Of a DNA stretch of 31,549 nucleotides, positions 1 to 7,844 are shown piece by piece; the first letter of the stretch is position 1; every line of letters begins with the position of its first letter. A program made the position numbers and the translations under genes. The stretch spans positions 1 through 31,549 of the forward strand of contig DASWCZ010000039.1 in NCBI GenBank assembly GCA_036395755.1. The letters are read 5' to 3'. The DNA comes from Gp7-AA6 sp036395755. Its GTDB lineage: Bacteria; Acidobacteriota; Thermoanaerobaculia; UBA5066; Gp7-AA6. A model generated the notes under the pieces. The model did no database searches, was not told the origin of the DNA, and saw nothing but the letters and a program-made list of their open reading frames with translations.

Positions 1-762
1 CATCCCGAGCCGATCGGGGCGAATCTCCAGGCCGCTTCCCGGGAGGTCATCGCGCGGCGTCTCGACCTCGCGGTCGCGCAGGACGGAGACGCGGACCGGC
101 TGGGCACGCTCGACCGAGGGGGGGCGTTCGTGTCGCCTCACCGCGTGCTCGCGCTGCTCATCCTTCACGCTTTCCGGCGTCGCCGCCTGACGGGAGGGAT
201 CGCGAAAACCTTCTCGACGTCGCTCCTGATCGATCGCGTCGCGGAAAAGCTCGGTGTTCCCCTTTTCGAGACGCCGATCGGGTTCAAGCACGTCGCCGAG
301 CTCATGAACCGGGGCCAGGTGGTCGCGGGCGGCGAAGAGAGCGGAGGATATGCCTTCGCGTTCCACCTTCCCGAGCGCGACGGAGTCTTCAACGCCCTGC
401 TGCTCTTGGAAAACCTGGCGCAGAGCGGAAAGGACTTCGACGGAGCGCTCGCCGACCTCGCCTCGGAGTTCGGAAGCTTCGCGTACGGCCGACGAGACGT
501 CTCCCTCCCGGTGCCGGTCGTCTCGACCTACCTGCGTTCGGTTCGGAGAGATCCGCCGACGCGGGTGGCAGGCGTTCCCGTAACGGACGTGACCGAGAAG
601 GACGGAGTCAAGTACGCTTTCGGCGCGGAGGGATGGCTCCTGCACCGGCTCTCGGGAACCGAGCCGATGGTCCGTCTCTATTGCGAGCACCGGGAAGACG
701 ACAAGGTCGCCTCGATCCTGGCCGAAGCGGAGGAGCGGTTGAGAACCTTCGCGGAAGGGTGA
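1..762 (+). CDS. Phosphoglucomutase/phosphomannomutase family protein, 3' part
   Basis: Alpha-D-phosphohexomutase that interconverts hexose 1- and 6-phosphates in the cytoplasm. The reading frame is open from base 1, so the N-terminus and the phosphoserine loop lie outside the window; about 253 residues are visible. Seen: the metal-binding loop DGDADR at visible residues 28-33, the sugar-binding loop GGEESGG near residue 112, a PERDG segment, and the C-terminal phosphate-binding loop RLSGTEPMVRLY near residue 216. GEESGG is unlike the GEMSGH of bacterial PMM/PGM and the GEQSGH of GlmM, which argues for a phosphoglucomutase-like subgroup; exact substrate is uncertain. The stop TGA is at 760-762. 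The gene faces the transglycosylase gene at 850-1539, with an 87-base gap that holds a hairpin. Confidence 0.9.
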   Translation, partial: HPEPIGANLQAASREVIARRLDLAVAQDGDADRLGTLDRGGAFVSPHRVLALLILHAFRRRRLTGGIAKTFSTSLLIDRVAEKLGVPLFETPIGFKHVAELMNRGQVVAGGEESGGYAFAFHLPERDGVFNALLLLENLAQSGKDFDGALADLASEFGSFAYGRRDVSLPVPVVSTYLRSVRRDPPTRVAGVPVTDVTEKDGVKYAFGAEGWLLHRLSGTEPMVRLYCEHREDDKVASILAEAEERLRTFAEG

Positions 763-827
763 GAGGGAAGAGCGAAGCCGCCGCGTTCACGCCATGGGAT
801 GGTGCGTCGCGGCCGTTTGCTCTCTTC

Positions 828-848
828 CGGACGGCGTCGAGCCGTCCG
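828..848. terminator. GC-rich hairpin between convergent genes
   Basis: Perfect 8-bp stem CGGACGGC / GCCGTCCG with loop GTCGA, lying one base after the stop codon of the minus-strand transglycosylase gene and 65 bases after the mutase stop. Its place between convergent genes suggests a shared transcript end, but no uridine run follows on either strand, so it may only stabilise 3' ends. Confidence 0.4.
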
Positions 849-849
849 C

Positions 850-1539
850 TTAAAACGTCTTTAACACCGGACGGTTCCGCGAGTCGCGCTCAACCCGGAC
901 GGGCTTGCCGGCAAAGGACTCTCCCGCCGGCTTCCCGAAGCCGCCGCGGAGCGTGCTTCCTCCGCCGTACGGGGTTCCGTAGTAGGCCGTCAGCGCCTTG
1001 CGCACGTAATCCCGCGTCTCGCCGTAGGGAGGAATGCCGCCGTAGCGCGCGACCGCGGCTTCCCCGGCGTTGTAGGCCGCCAGCGACTTCTCGAGGTTCC
1101 CATCGAAGAGGCCGAGCAGATGGGAGAGGTACCGCGTTCCCGCCGCGATGTTCTGCGCCGGGTCGTGGACGTTGCGCGCGCCTTGGCGGCTCGCGGTTCC
1201 CGGCATCAGCTGCATGAGCCCCCGCGCCCCTTTGGGGGACACCGCCGCGGGGTTGAAGCCCGACTCGACGAGCATGACGGACTTGACGAGGCGCGGGTCG
1301 AGCGAATGATCGTTCGCGGCCCGGGTGATGAGCGGGTCGAACTGGGAGGGGCGCGAGATCCGGGCGGCGAGCCACTGTTCCCCCCCGGCAGAGCGCCTTC
1401 CCGCGGTCGCCGTCTTCTCCCCGACGCCGTCGTTGTAGATGATCCTCTTGCCGTTTACGACCTGGATCCGAACCCTCGCCGACCCGGTCGCCGCGACGGC
1501 GAACAGAAGGCCGAGCGCAAAAAGACTTTTCGAGCGCAT
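850..1539 (-). CDS. Periplasmic lytic transglycosylase (SLT domain)
   Basis: Cleaves peptidoglycan glycan strands to 1,6-anhydromuropeptides. 229 residues. A signal peptide is visible at residues 1-21 (MRSK, hydrophobic core, ATGSA before the likely cleavage site). The SLT domain covers about residues 68-205: catalytic Glu92 in VESGFNP, GLMQLMPGTA at 108-116, the HDP-NIAAGTRYL block near 125-138 and AYNAGE at 155-160. Length and layout fit short family 1 Slt-type enzymes of the type seen next to secretion or pilus genes; no LysM domain is present. ATG start at 1539 has no clear Shine-Dalgarno; a TATAAT box lies 40 bases upstream. Its nearest upstream neighbour on the same strand is alaS (81-base gap), so it has its own promoter but read-through is possible. 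Confidence 0.9.
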   Translation of the reverse strand: MRSKSLFALGLLFAVAATGSARVRIQVVNGKRIIYNDGVGEKTATAGRRSAGGEQWLAARISRPSQFDPLITRAANDHSLDPRLVKSVMLVESGFNPAAVSPKGARGLMQLMPGTASRQGARNVHDPAQNIAAGTRYLSHLLGLFDGNLEKSLAAYNAGEAAVARYGGIPPYGETRDYVRKALTAYYGTPYGGGSTLRGGFGKPAGESFAGKPVRVERDSRNRPVLKTF

Positions 1540-1578
1540 AAACAGTTTTGGGACGGCTTCGTCAACCGAGATCCGATC

Positions 1579-1584
1579 ATTATA
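1579..1584 (-). promoter_or_regulatory. Putative -10 box for the transglycosylase gene
   Basis: On the minus strand this reads TATAAT, a perfect sigma70 -10 hexamer, 39 bases before the ATG at 1539. No good TTGACA is found 16-18 bases upstream (the spot reads CGGAGC), so the promoter would rely mainly on the -10 box. Confidence 0.5.
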
Positions 1585-1620
1585 TTCCAGGCGTTTCGAG
1601 AGCTCCGTTGGTGACGGCGG

Positions 1621-4293
1621 TCACGCAGCCAGGATCTCGCGAACCGCCTCCCGGCCCGCGCGAAGGCCCTCCGAAAGAAGCTCTTCCCGCTTCCCGCCGG
1701 CCTGGGCGAGGTCCGGCTTTCCCCCGCCGGAGCCGCCGAGAGCCTGGCCGATCCGGGCCGCCACTCGCGAGGCCGGGACCCGCTCGACCAGGTCCGGCGT
1801 CACCGCCGCGACGACCGACGTCTTGCCTTCCCGCGCGGTTCCCACCAGGACCACGCCGCTCTTGACGCGCGACCGCAGCGTGTCGGAGAGGTTGCGCAGC
1901 TCCGGAATCGACAGCCCGGGAACGAGCCGCGTAACGACGCGAACTCCCCCGATCTCCTCGCTCTCCCCTTCGCTTCCCGCATCGCCGGACGCGAGCTTCA
2001 TCTTGAGAGAAGCGACTTCGCGCTCGAGCGCCTTCAACCGCTCCTCCCGCTCTTCCCACCGATCGACGAGCGTCTCGCGGGGCGCCTGCGCCGCCGCGGA
2101 GAGCCGGTTCAACGCCTCCTCGTCGTGGCGCAGGAGGTCGACCGCGCCGAGTGATGTGACGGCCTCGAGACGCCGGACGCCCGCCGCGAGTGATTTGTCC
2201 GAGACGATCTTGAACGCGCCGATTTCCCCGGTTCGCGGGACGTGGCAGCCTCCGCAGAGCTCGGTCGAGAAGCCGGGCACCTCCACGACGCGCACGCGAT
2301 CGGAGTACTTGTCCCAGAAGAACATGTCGGCGCCGCGGCGCCGCGCTTCCTCCATCGGAAGGATGGACTTCGTGACCTCGCGGTCGCGCAGGACCTCGTG
2401 GTTGACGAGACGCTCGATCTCCGCGATCTGGTCGGGAGTCGGAGGAGCCGCGGCGGCGTAGTCGAACCGGAGCCGGTCGGGCGCGACCAGGGATCCCATC
2501 TGGCGTGCGCCGGCCCCGAGCACTTTCCGCAGCGCGGCGTGGAGCAGGTGCGTGCCGGTGTGGTTCGCCTGCGTGCGCCGGCGGACCCACTCGGGGATGC
2601 GCATGTCGACGGCCGCGTTGCGCTCGAGGCGGCCCCGGACGACCCGCACGCGGTGCGCGATCGTGTCGGGGCGCGGCTTCCAGACGTGAAGGACCTCGGC
2701 CTCTCCGCCCGGCCACTCGAAGGCGCCGGTGTCGGCGACCTGTCCTCCCCCTTCGGGATAGAAAACCGTCCGGTCGGTGACCGCCTCGCCCGTCTCTCCG
2801 GCTTCGAGCCGCGCCGCAGGCGCGCCGTCCCTTGCGAGCCCCACGACCCGCGCTCCGTCGAGAGCGATGAAGTCGTGCTCGGGATAGCCGCGGAAGACCG
2901 AGTGGCCCGAAGGCAGATCGAGCTTGTCGTAGACGGAGACGTCGGCGGCCTCGAACTTCGCGGCCGAGCGGGACGCCCGGCGCTGCTCTTCCAAGAGCCT
3001 TTCGAATCCTTCGCGGTCGAGCGCGACCCCCTCGTCGGCCGCGATCTCCTCGATCACCTCGATCGGGATCCCGTAAGTGTCGTAGAGCCGGAAGACCGTC
3101 TCTCCCGAGAGGATGGATTCGCGCCGCTGCCTCGCCCGGCTCGCGGCCTCCCCGATCCGATCGATCCCCTCGGAGAGGGTCCGCGCGAAGCGCTCCTCTT
3201 CCGGAATGAGGATTTCGGCGACGCGGCGGGCTACGGCGTCCGCTTCGTCCGGCTCGATGTGGATTCCGCGGTAGACGGCCACGACCGGACCGGTCAGACG
3301 GTGGAGGAAGGGCTCGTGCAGTCCGAGACGGCGCCCGTAGCGGAGCGCGCGCCGCAGGATGCGGCGGAGCACGTAGCCGCGCCCCTCGTTCGAGGGCAGA
3401 ACGCCGTCGGCGATCAGCATGGTCGCGGCCCGCGCGTGGTCCGCGATCACCCGATACGGCGCGTCCTCGACGGCGAAGTTGCCGCGATACCGCGGGCCGC
3501 CGCTTTCGGAAACGATGTCCGACAGGCTCGAGAGGATCCCCGCGAAGAGGTCCGTGTCGAAGTTGTTTCCGACCCCCTGGAGCACCGCTGCGAGTCTCTC
3601 GAGACCCGCGCCCGTGTCCACTGACGGTCGGGGCAGGGGCTCGAGCTTGCCGGAGGCGTCCCGCTCGAACTGCATGAAGACGAGGTTCCAGACCTCGACG
3701 GTCTCGTCGCCGGCGCCGTTGACGCGGTCCGCGGTGTTCCCGGAAAGGTCCTCCCCCCGGAAGTAGTGGATCTCCGAACAGGGCCCGCACGGTCCCGTCT
3801 CCCCCATCGCCCAGAAGTTCTCGGACTCGCCGAACCGCAGGACCCGCTCCTTCGGGAGGTAGCGCTCCCATATCGCGGCGGCGTCGTCGTCGGAAAGGAA
3901 CACGGTCGCCCAGAGGCGCGCGGGATCGAGTCCGTAACCGCGAACCCGGTCGGTCAGGAGCTCCCAGGCGAACCGGATCGCGTCTTCTTTGAAGTAGTCG
4001 CCGAAGGAGAAGTTGCCGAGCATCTCGAAGAAAGTGTGGTGCCGCCCGGTATAGCCGACGTTGTCGAGGTCGTTGTGCTTTCCCCCCGCCCGGACGCACT
4101 TCTGCGAGCTCGTAGCCCGCGCGTAGTCGCGGGTCTCCCGACCCGTGAAGACGTCCTTGAACTGCACCATGCCGGCATTGGTGAAGAGGAGGGTCGGGTC
4201 TTCCGCGGGGATCAGGGAGGACGACGGGACGCGGCGGTGCCCGCGCTCCTCGAAGTAGCTAAGAAACCGTTCGCGGACCTCGTTGGCCTTCAT
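1621..4293 (-). CDS. alaS: Alanyl-tRNA synthetase
   Basis: Class II synthetase that charges tRNA-Ala and edits mischarged Ser/Gly. 890 residues, normal for the bacterial enzyme. The N-terminal catalytic core is nearly canonical: SSSLIPAEDPTLLFTNAGM near residue 24, QKCVRAGGKHNDLDNVG near 63, RHHTFFEMLGNFSFGDYF near 84. The editing-domain zinc site is present as HTGTHLLH (first His pair) and CGGCH (final Cys-xxx-His). The second is usually CGGTH, so there is one additional Cys here. The C-terminal DHHA1-like region ends GGKREELLSEG. The ATG at 4293 lies inside the 3' end of recX (35-base overlap), so the two are co-translated and probably belong to one operon pilT1-recX-alaS. Confidence 0.97.
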   Translation of the reverse strand: MKANEVRERFLSYFEERGHRRVPSSSLIPAEDPTLLFTNAGMVQFKDVFTGRETRDYARATSSQKCVRAGGKHNDLDNVGYTGRHHTFFEMLGNFSFGDYFKEDAIRFAWELLTDRVRGYGLDPARLWATVFLSDDDAAAIWERYLPKERVLRFGESENFWAMGETGPCGPCSEIHYFRGEDLSGNTADRVNGAGDETVEVWNLVFMQFERDASGKLEPLPRPSVDTGAGLERLAAVLQGVGNNFDTDLFAGILSSLSDIVSESGGPRYRGNFAVEDAPYRVIADHARAATMLIADGVLPSNEGRGYVLRRILRRALRYGRRLGLHEPFLHRLTGPVVAVYRGIHIEPDEADAVARRVAEILIPEEERFARTLSEGIDRIGEAASRARQRRESILSGETVFRLYDTYGIPIEVIEEIAADEGVALDREGFERLLEEQRRASRSAAKFEAADVSVYDKLDLPSGHSVFRGYPEHDFIALDGARVVGLARDGAPAARLEAGETGEAVTDRTVFYPEGGGQVADTGAFEWPGGEAEVLHVWKPRPDTIAHRVRVVRGRLERNAAVDMRIPEWVRRRTQANHTGTHLLHAALRKVLGAGARQMGSLVAPDRLRFDYAAAAPPTPDQIAEIERLVNHEVLRDREVTKSILPMEEARRRGADMFFWDKYSDRVRVVEVPGFSTELCGGCHVPRTGEIGAFKIVSDKSLAAGVRRLEAVTSLGAVDLLRHDEEALNRLSAAAQAPRETLVDRWEEREERLKALEREVASLKMKLASGDAGSEGESEEIGGVRVVTRLVPGLSIPELRNLSDTLRSRVKSGVVLVGTAREGKTSVVAAVTPDLVERVPASRVAARIGQALGGSGGGKPDLAQAGGKREELLSEGLRAGREAVREILAA

Positions 4294-4726
4294 TACCGTT
4301 TTTGAAGCTTCTCTCGAACCGATCGATCATCTCAGAAACCTTCTCCGGCGAAAATCCCCGACGCGCCAGAGAGTCGAGCACGCGGCGCCGCCGGATGAGA
4401 GAGGGAAGCCGGGCGTTCGATTTCCAGGCTCGCTCCAACGCTCGGGAGAGCGCGGTTTCTTCCCGATCCGGATCCCTCTCCGCGAGCGCTCTTTCGACGG
4501 TCTCGCGCGAAAAACCGCGCGCGCGAAGCTCCCTCTCGAGGCGCCGCGTTCCATAGCGCTCCCCCCGGGTCCGCACCGCGGACCGGGCGGCGGCGAGGTC
4601 GTCGAGCAACCCCTCCCGTTCCAGGCGGTCGACCGCGCCCTGGACCGCCGTCCGATCGTAACCGCGATCGGCGAGCGCGCGGGAGATCTCCGTGCGTCCG
4701 CGCGGCCGGATCGAGAGAAGCCGCAA
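4259..4726 (-). CDS. recX: Regulatory protein RecX
   Basis: Small all-helical protein that caps and disassembles RecA filaments. The recognisable RecX repeats cover the whole frame: RTEISRALADRGYDRTAVQGAVDRLEREGLLDD, then TRRLERELRARGFSRETVERAL (quoted in parts: GRTEISRALADRGY, DRLEREGLLDD, RELRARGFSRETVERAL) and a last helix set ARRGFSPEKVSEMIDRFERSF. No ATG or GTG start exists in the relevant part of the frame; TTG at 4724-4726 is the only ordinary start downstream of the pilT1 stop (4786), giving 155 residues. A start further upstream with a rare codon (ATA or ATT) would add about 20 residues with the usual RecX leader and cannot be excluded. The 3' end overlaps alaS by 35 bases. recX beside alaS is a common arrangement, usually with recA nearby; recA is not in the window. 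Confidence 0.85.
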   Translation of the reverse strand: MRLLSIRPRGRTEISRALADRGYDRTAVQGAVDRLEREGLLDDLAAARSAVRTRGERYGTRRLERELRARGFSRETVERALAERDPDREETALSRALERAWKSNARLPSLIRRRRVLDSLARRGFSPEKVSEMIDRFERSFKNGNEGQRGPRTVS

Positions 4727-4785
4727 GGCGCGCTCGCGCGCAGCGTCGGAGGAGGAGGTACCGGGAGGGGTCTTCTTGTCCGTCT

Positions 4786-5973
4786 CTATCTTCCCGGCGG
4801 GACCTGATTCGAGAAGTCGAATGGAGACTCTTCGTCGAGCGGGTTGAAGTCGGTCGGCATTTCGAGGACCGAGTCCATCGCTTCCTGGGCGACGTCGCTC
4901 GTGGACTGGATCCCCTGAATCTTCAGCCGGAACTCGTTGGGGTTCGTCGCGCGGCGCAGCGCCTCTTCGAGAGTGATGAGCCCGGCCTTGTAGAGACCGT
5001 AGAGCGACTGGTCGAAGGTCTGCATCCCGTACTGGGAAGTGCCCGCCTGAATCGCGTCCCGCAGGAGGCTCGTCTTTTCCTTGTTCTCGATGCACTCGCG
5101 GACGTAGCCGGTCCGGACGAGGACCTCGACCGCGGGCACCCGCCCGAGGCCGTCGGCCCGCGGCATGAGCCGCATCGACAGGACCGCCCGGATGACCGCG
5201 CCCAGCTGGAGGCGGATTTGTTTCTGCTGGTGGGGCGGGACGACCGAGATGATGCGGTTGACCGTTTCGGTGGCGTCGAGCGTGTGGAGAGTCGAAAGCA
5301 CGAGGTGGCCGGTCTCGGCCGCGACGAGCGCCGTTTCGATCGTCTCGTAGTCGCGCATCTCACCGACCAGGATGACGTCCGGGTCCTGGCGCAAGGCGCT
5401 CCTCAGCGCGATCGAGAAGCCCTTCGTGTCCACGTCCACTTCTCGCTGGTTGATGATCGACTTCTTGTCCCGGTGGAGGAACTCGATCGGGTCCTCGATC
5501 GTCATGATGTGCTCGTTGCGGGTCGCGTTGATCAGATCGATCATCGCGGCGAGCGTGGTCGACTTCCCCGATCCGGTCGTTCCCGTGCAGAGAATGAGCC
5601 CTCGCTGCTCCTGGCAGATCTTCTCGATCACCGGCGGCAGCAGGAGCTCGCGAATCGTCCGGATCTTCTGCGGAATCACGCGGAGGACGAGACCGACCGT
5701 CCCCCGCTGCTGGAAGATGTTGCACCGGAAGCGGCCGAGCGTCGGAACCGAGTAGGCGATGTCGATCTCGAAGTTGTTCTTGAATTTTTCCTTCTGCCGG
5801 GCCGACATGATCGAGAACGCCATCGCGACGGTCTCTTCCTGCATGAGGGGACGCAGCTCGGCGAGCGGAATGAGCGTTCCGTCCACTCGGATGACCGGGT
5901 GGGACCCGACCTTCAGGTGCAGATCGGAGGCGCTCCTGTCGACCGCGATTTTGAGCAGATCGTTGATCAGCAC
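4786..5973 (-). CDS. pilT: PilT-family type IV pilus ATPase (PilT1)
   Basis: Hexameric ATPase that drives retraction of type IV pili at the inner membrane base. 395 residues from a GTG at 5973, chosen because GGAGA lies about 8 bases upstream and the protein then begins like PilT (LINDLLKIAVDRSASDLHL). Seen: N-terminal PAS-like domain with ASDLHLKVGSHPVIRVDG, Walker A GTTGSGKSTT, Asp box DPIEFLHRDKKS, Walker B DPDVILVGEMRD, His box TGHLVLSTLHTLDA. The AIRNLIRE motif that is needed for retraction in Pseudomonas PilT is replaced here by YVRECIEN, followed by SQYGMQTFDQSL. The enzyme therefore belongs to a divergent PilT-like subgroup; it could be a PilU-type accessory motor. Residues after 360 are an acidic, probably flexible tail (EMPTDFNPLDEESPFDF). 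Followed by recX 59 bases on. Confidence 0.92.
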   Translation of the reverse strand: MLINDLLKIAVDRSASDLHLKVGSHPVIRVDGTLIPLAELRPLMQEETVAMAFSIMSARQKEKFKNNFEIDIAYSVPTLGRFRCNIFQQRGTVGLVLRVIPQKIRTIRELLLPPVIEKICQEQRGLILCTGTTGSGKSTTLAAMIDLINATRNEHIMTIEDPIEFLHRDKKSIINQREVDVDTKGFSIALRSALRQDPDVILVGEMRDYETIETALVAAETGHLVLSTLHTLDATETVNRIISVVPPHQQKQIRLQLGAVIRAVLSMRLMPRADGLGRVPAVEVLVRTGYVRECIENKEKTSLLRDAIQAGTSQYGMQTFDQSLYGLYKAGLITLEEALRRATNPNEFRLKIQGIQSTSDVAQEAMDSVLEMPTDFNPLDEESPFDFSNQVPPGR

Positions 5974-5989
5974 GAATTTGTCTCCAGAG

Positions 5990-5995
5990 AGGATA
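5990..5995 (-). promoter_or_regulatory. Possible -10 box for pilT1
   Basis: The minus strand reads GCTATCCT here, of the same GCTAnnnT form as the -10 elements found before hrcA and tRNA-Leu. It lies 16 bases before the GTG start, so the leader would be short, about 10 bases. No clear -35 hexamer. Confidence 0.3.
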
Positions 5996-6018
5996 GCGTA
6001 CGCCCGATGACCGGGGAT

Positions 6019-6056
6019 TGGAAGCCGGGAAACGGGAAGCGGGAGCCGGGAAATGG
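6019..6056. repeat. Degenerate short direct repeat in the ilvE-pilT1 gap
   Basis: The segment is built of near-copies of GGAAGCCGGGAA and GGGAAGCGGGAGCCGGGAAAT; on the minus strand TTTCCCGGCT appears twice. It lies between the ilvE stop (6117) and pilT1 start (5973), in the probable pilT1 leader/promoter region. Strong purine/pyrimidine strand asymmetry. Translated, it gives a meaningless SRLPLPVSRLP pattern, so it is not coding. Confidence 0.6.
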
Positions 6057-6116
6057 AAAACGAAGCAGGGGTCGTGTTTTCTCTCGTTTCCCCTAACCGG
6101 TTTTTCGTTTGCGGCT

Positions 6117-7055
6117 TTAGACCCGCGCTTCCACCGGGATGGGCGTCAACCATCCATACCGGTCCTCGACTTCGCCGTCCAAGAGCGCGAAGAAGTCTTT
6201 CTGGAGACGCTCGGTGACCGGACCCCGGGACCCCGTGCCGACCGGGATGCGATCCACCGAGCGAACCGGCGTGATCTCCGCCGCGGTGCCCGTGAAGAAG
6301 ACCTCGTCGGCGATGTAGAGCATCTCGCGGGCGATCTGCTGCTCGACGACCGCGAACCCGGCGTCGCGCGCAAGCGTGATCACCGACTCGCGCGTGATCC
6401 CCGGCAGAATCGTACCGGCCAGCGGAGGAGTCAGTAGCCGCCCCTTGTAGACGAGAAAGATGTTCTCGCCGCTCCCCTCCGAGATGCGTCCCGCGTTGTC
6501 GAGCGCGATTCCCTCCGTGTAGCCATTGACGATCGCCTCCATCTTGATCAGCATCGAGTTCAGGTAGTTGCCGGTCGCCTTCGCCATCGCGGGAAACGTG
6601 TTGGGAGCCATCCGGTTCCACGACGAGACGCAGACGTCCACGCCGTTCTGCACGGCGTCCTCGCCCAGGTACTGTCCCCACCTCCACACGGCGATCACGA
6701 CGTCGACGGGGCTCTTGAACGGGTTGACGCCCAGAGCTCCCAGCCCGCGATAGATCAAGGGACGGATGTAACAGGCTTCGAATCCGTTGGCGCGGATCGT
6801 GTCGAAGATCGCTCCCTTGAACTCCGCCGCCGTGTAAGGAATCTCCATCCGGTAGACCTTGCAGGAGTGATAGAGCCGCTCGATGTGGTCGTCGAGACGG
6901 AAGGCGGCCGGACCGACGCGCGTCATGTAGACGCGGGTGCCCTCGAACATCGCCGACCCGTAGTGGAAGACGTGCGAGAACGCGTGGATTTTCGCGTCGG
7001 CGAAATCCACGAGCCTTCCATTCATCCAGACCTTGGAAACCTCTTCATACGACAT
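6117..7055 (-). CDS. ilvE: Branched-chain amino acid aminotransferase
   Basis: PLP-dependent fold-type IV transaminase that makes Ile, Leu and Val from their 2-keto acids with glutamate. 312 residues, usual length. Seen: HYGSAMFEGTRVY near residue 31, RPLIYRGLGALGV near 98, the Schiff-base Lys159 in PAMAKATGNYLNS, the EGIALDNAGRISEGSGENIF block at 181-200 (glycine-rich PLP phosphate site), GTILPGITRESV near 218 and EVFFTGTAAEITPV near 255. ATG at 7055 is preceded at about 8 bases by GGAGG. A later ATG (residue 11) would remove a less conserved leader. It is monocistronic or leads into pilT1 (143-base gap). Its promoter overlaps the 3' end of rsmE. Confidence 0.95.
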   Translation of the reverse strand: MSYEEVSKVWMNGRLVDFADAKIHAFSHVFHYGSAMFEGTRVYMTRVGPAAFRLDDHIERLYHSCKVYRMEIPYTAAEFKGAIFDTIRANGFEACYIRPLIYRGLGALGVNPFKSPVDVVIAVWRWGQYLGEDAVQNGVDVCVSSWNRMAPNTFPAMAKATGNYLNSMLIKMEAIVNGYTEGIALDNAGRISEGSGENIFLVYKGRLLTPPLAGTILPGITRESVITLARDAGFAVVEQQIAREMLYIADEVFFTGTAAEITPVRSVDRIPVGTGSRGPVTERLQKDFFALLDGEVEDRYGWLTPIPVEARV

Positions 7056-7095
7056 CGCGCGGGCCTCCAGTGTCGAGGTGGACCGGGATCGCGGG

Positions 7096-7125
7096 AGTAT
7101 CCGCCGAGCTGGAGAGCGGTGTCAA
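7096..7125 (-). promoter_or_regulatory. ilvE promoter (-35 TTGACA, -10 GATACT)
   Basis: On the minus strand TTGACA (7125-7120) is followed after 18 bases by GATACT (7101-7096). The expected start of transcription is near 7089, giving a leader of about 35 bases that contains GGAGG before the ATG at 7055. The -35 hexamer overlaps the stop codon of rsmE (7122-7124). The leader is too short for a leader-peptide attenuator. Confidence 0.6.
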
Positions 7126-7844
7126 CGCTCTACGGCCGAGTGGAAAAGCGTGAGCGCCGCGATCGCTGCCGTTTCCGCGCGGAGCGTTCCCGCCGGAAGA
7201 GCGACGATTCTCCACCCGCGCTTCGACGCTTCGGTTTTTTCCGGATCCGTCCATCCGCCCTCCGGGCCGACGAGGAGCGCGGACGGGAGAGGAGCGAGCC
7301 GGAGCGGAAACCGATTGCCGTCGGCGTCGAAAAGTAGACGGTGCGCGCATCGCTCTTCTTCGAGAACCCGCTCGAGATCGACCGGTCCGGAAATCGTCGG
7401 CCAGTCGGCGCGCCCACACTGCTTGGAAGACTCTCGCGCGATCCGTTCGAGGCGCGGTACGAGACTGGCCGACGCGCGAAACGACTGTGTCCGGCCGCTC
7501 CGGACGACGACGACGCGCGCCGTGTCGAGCTCCGTCGCCTTCTCGACCGCCCAGGCGAGTCGCTCCGGCTTCAACCCCGCGAGGTACAGAGTGATTGGGG
7601 TCGGGGTCTTTCGCGATCGACCGACGACGATCTCGGAAACCCGCACGATCGCCTCTCCCCGCGAGAGACGGACGATTTCGGCGACGGCGTGGACACCGCT
7701 TCCGTCGGAGAGCAGCACGGGATCGCCCGGGCGGAGCCGACGCGAGCGCGCGTGCGCGGCCTCTTCGCGGGAGAGCTGCAGCGTCTCCCCAGGCGCACCG
7801 AGCGCCGGGACGATCAGCCGTGCTCGAGGATCACGCACGTCCAT
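7122..7844 (-). CDS. rsmE: 16S rRNA m3U1498 methyltransferase RsmE
   Basis: SPOUT-fold enzyme that methylates N3 of U1498 of 16S rRNA. 240 residues from ATG 7844, chosen because it begins with the short RsmE leader (DVRDPRARLIVP) and is preceded by GGGAG at a good distance. Seen: N-terminal PUA-like domain with EEAAHARSRRLRPGDPVLLSDGSG, then the knot: LVGPEGGWTDPE near residue 196 and the C-terminal LRAETAAIAALTLFH (usually LRTETA; Thr is Ala here). The first 31 bases overlap the end of prmA, so it is the last gene of the hrcA heat-shock operon. The order dnaJ-prmA-rsmE is widespread in bacteria. Confidence 0.93.
   Translation of the reverse strand: MDVRDPRARLIVPALGAPGETLQLSREEAAHARSRRLRPGDPVLLSDGSGVHAVAEIVRLSRGEAIVRVSEIVVGRSRKTPTPITLYLAGLKPERLAWAVEKATELDTARVVVVRSGRTQSFRASASLVPRLERIARESSKQCGRADWPTISGPVDLERVLEEERCAHRLLFDADGNRFPLRLAPLPSALLVGPEGGWTDPEKTEASKRGWRIVALPAGTLRAETAAIAALTLFHSAVER

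Noticed and set aside
1580..4099. An 839-codon minus-strand frame within alaS
   Set aside because: Same strand but other frame as alaS; product is Arg/Gly-rich. alaS is unambiguous.
5974..6687. Upstream extension of pilT1 into ilvE
   Set aside because: Covers the repeat region and the ilvE gene in another frame; GTG 5973 with a Shine-Dalgarno fits the family start.
7056..7121. A riboswitch, T-box or attenuator before ilvE
   Set aside because: The predicted leader is only about 35 bases and contains no leader peptide, hairpins or T-box elements.
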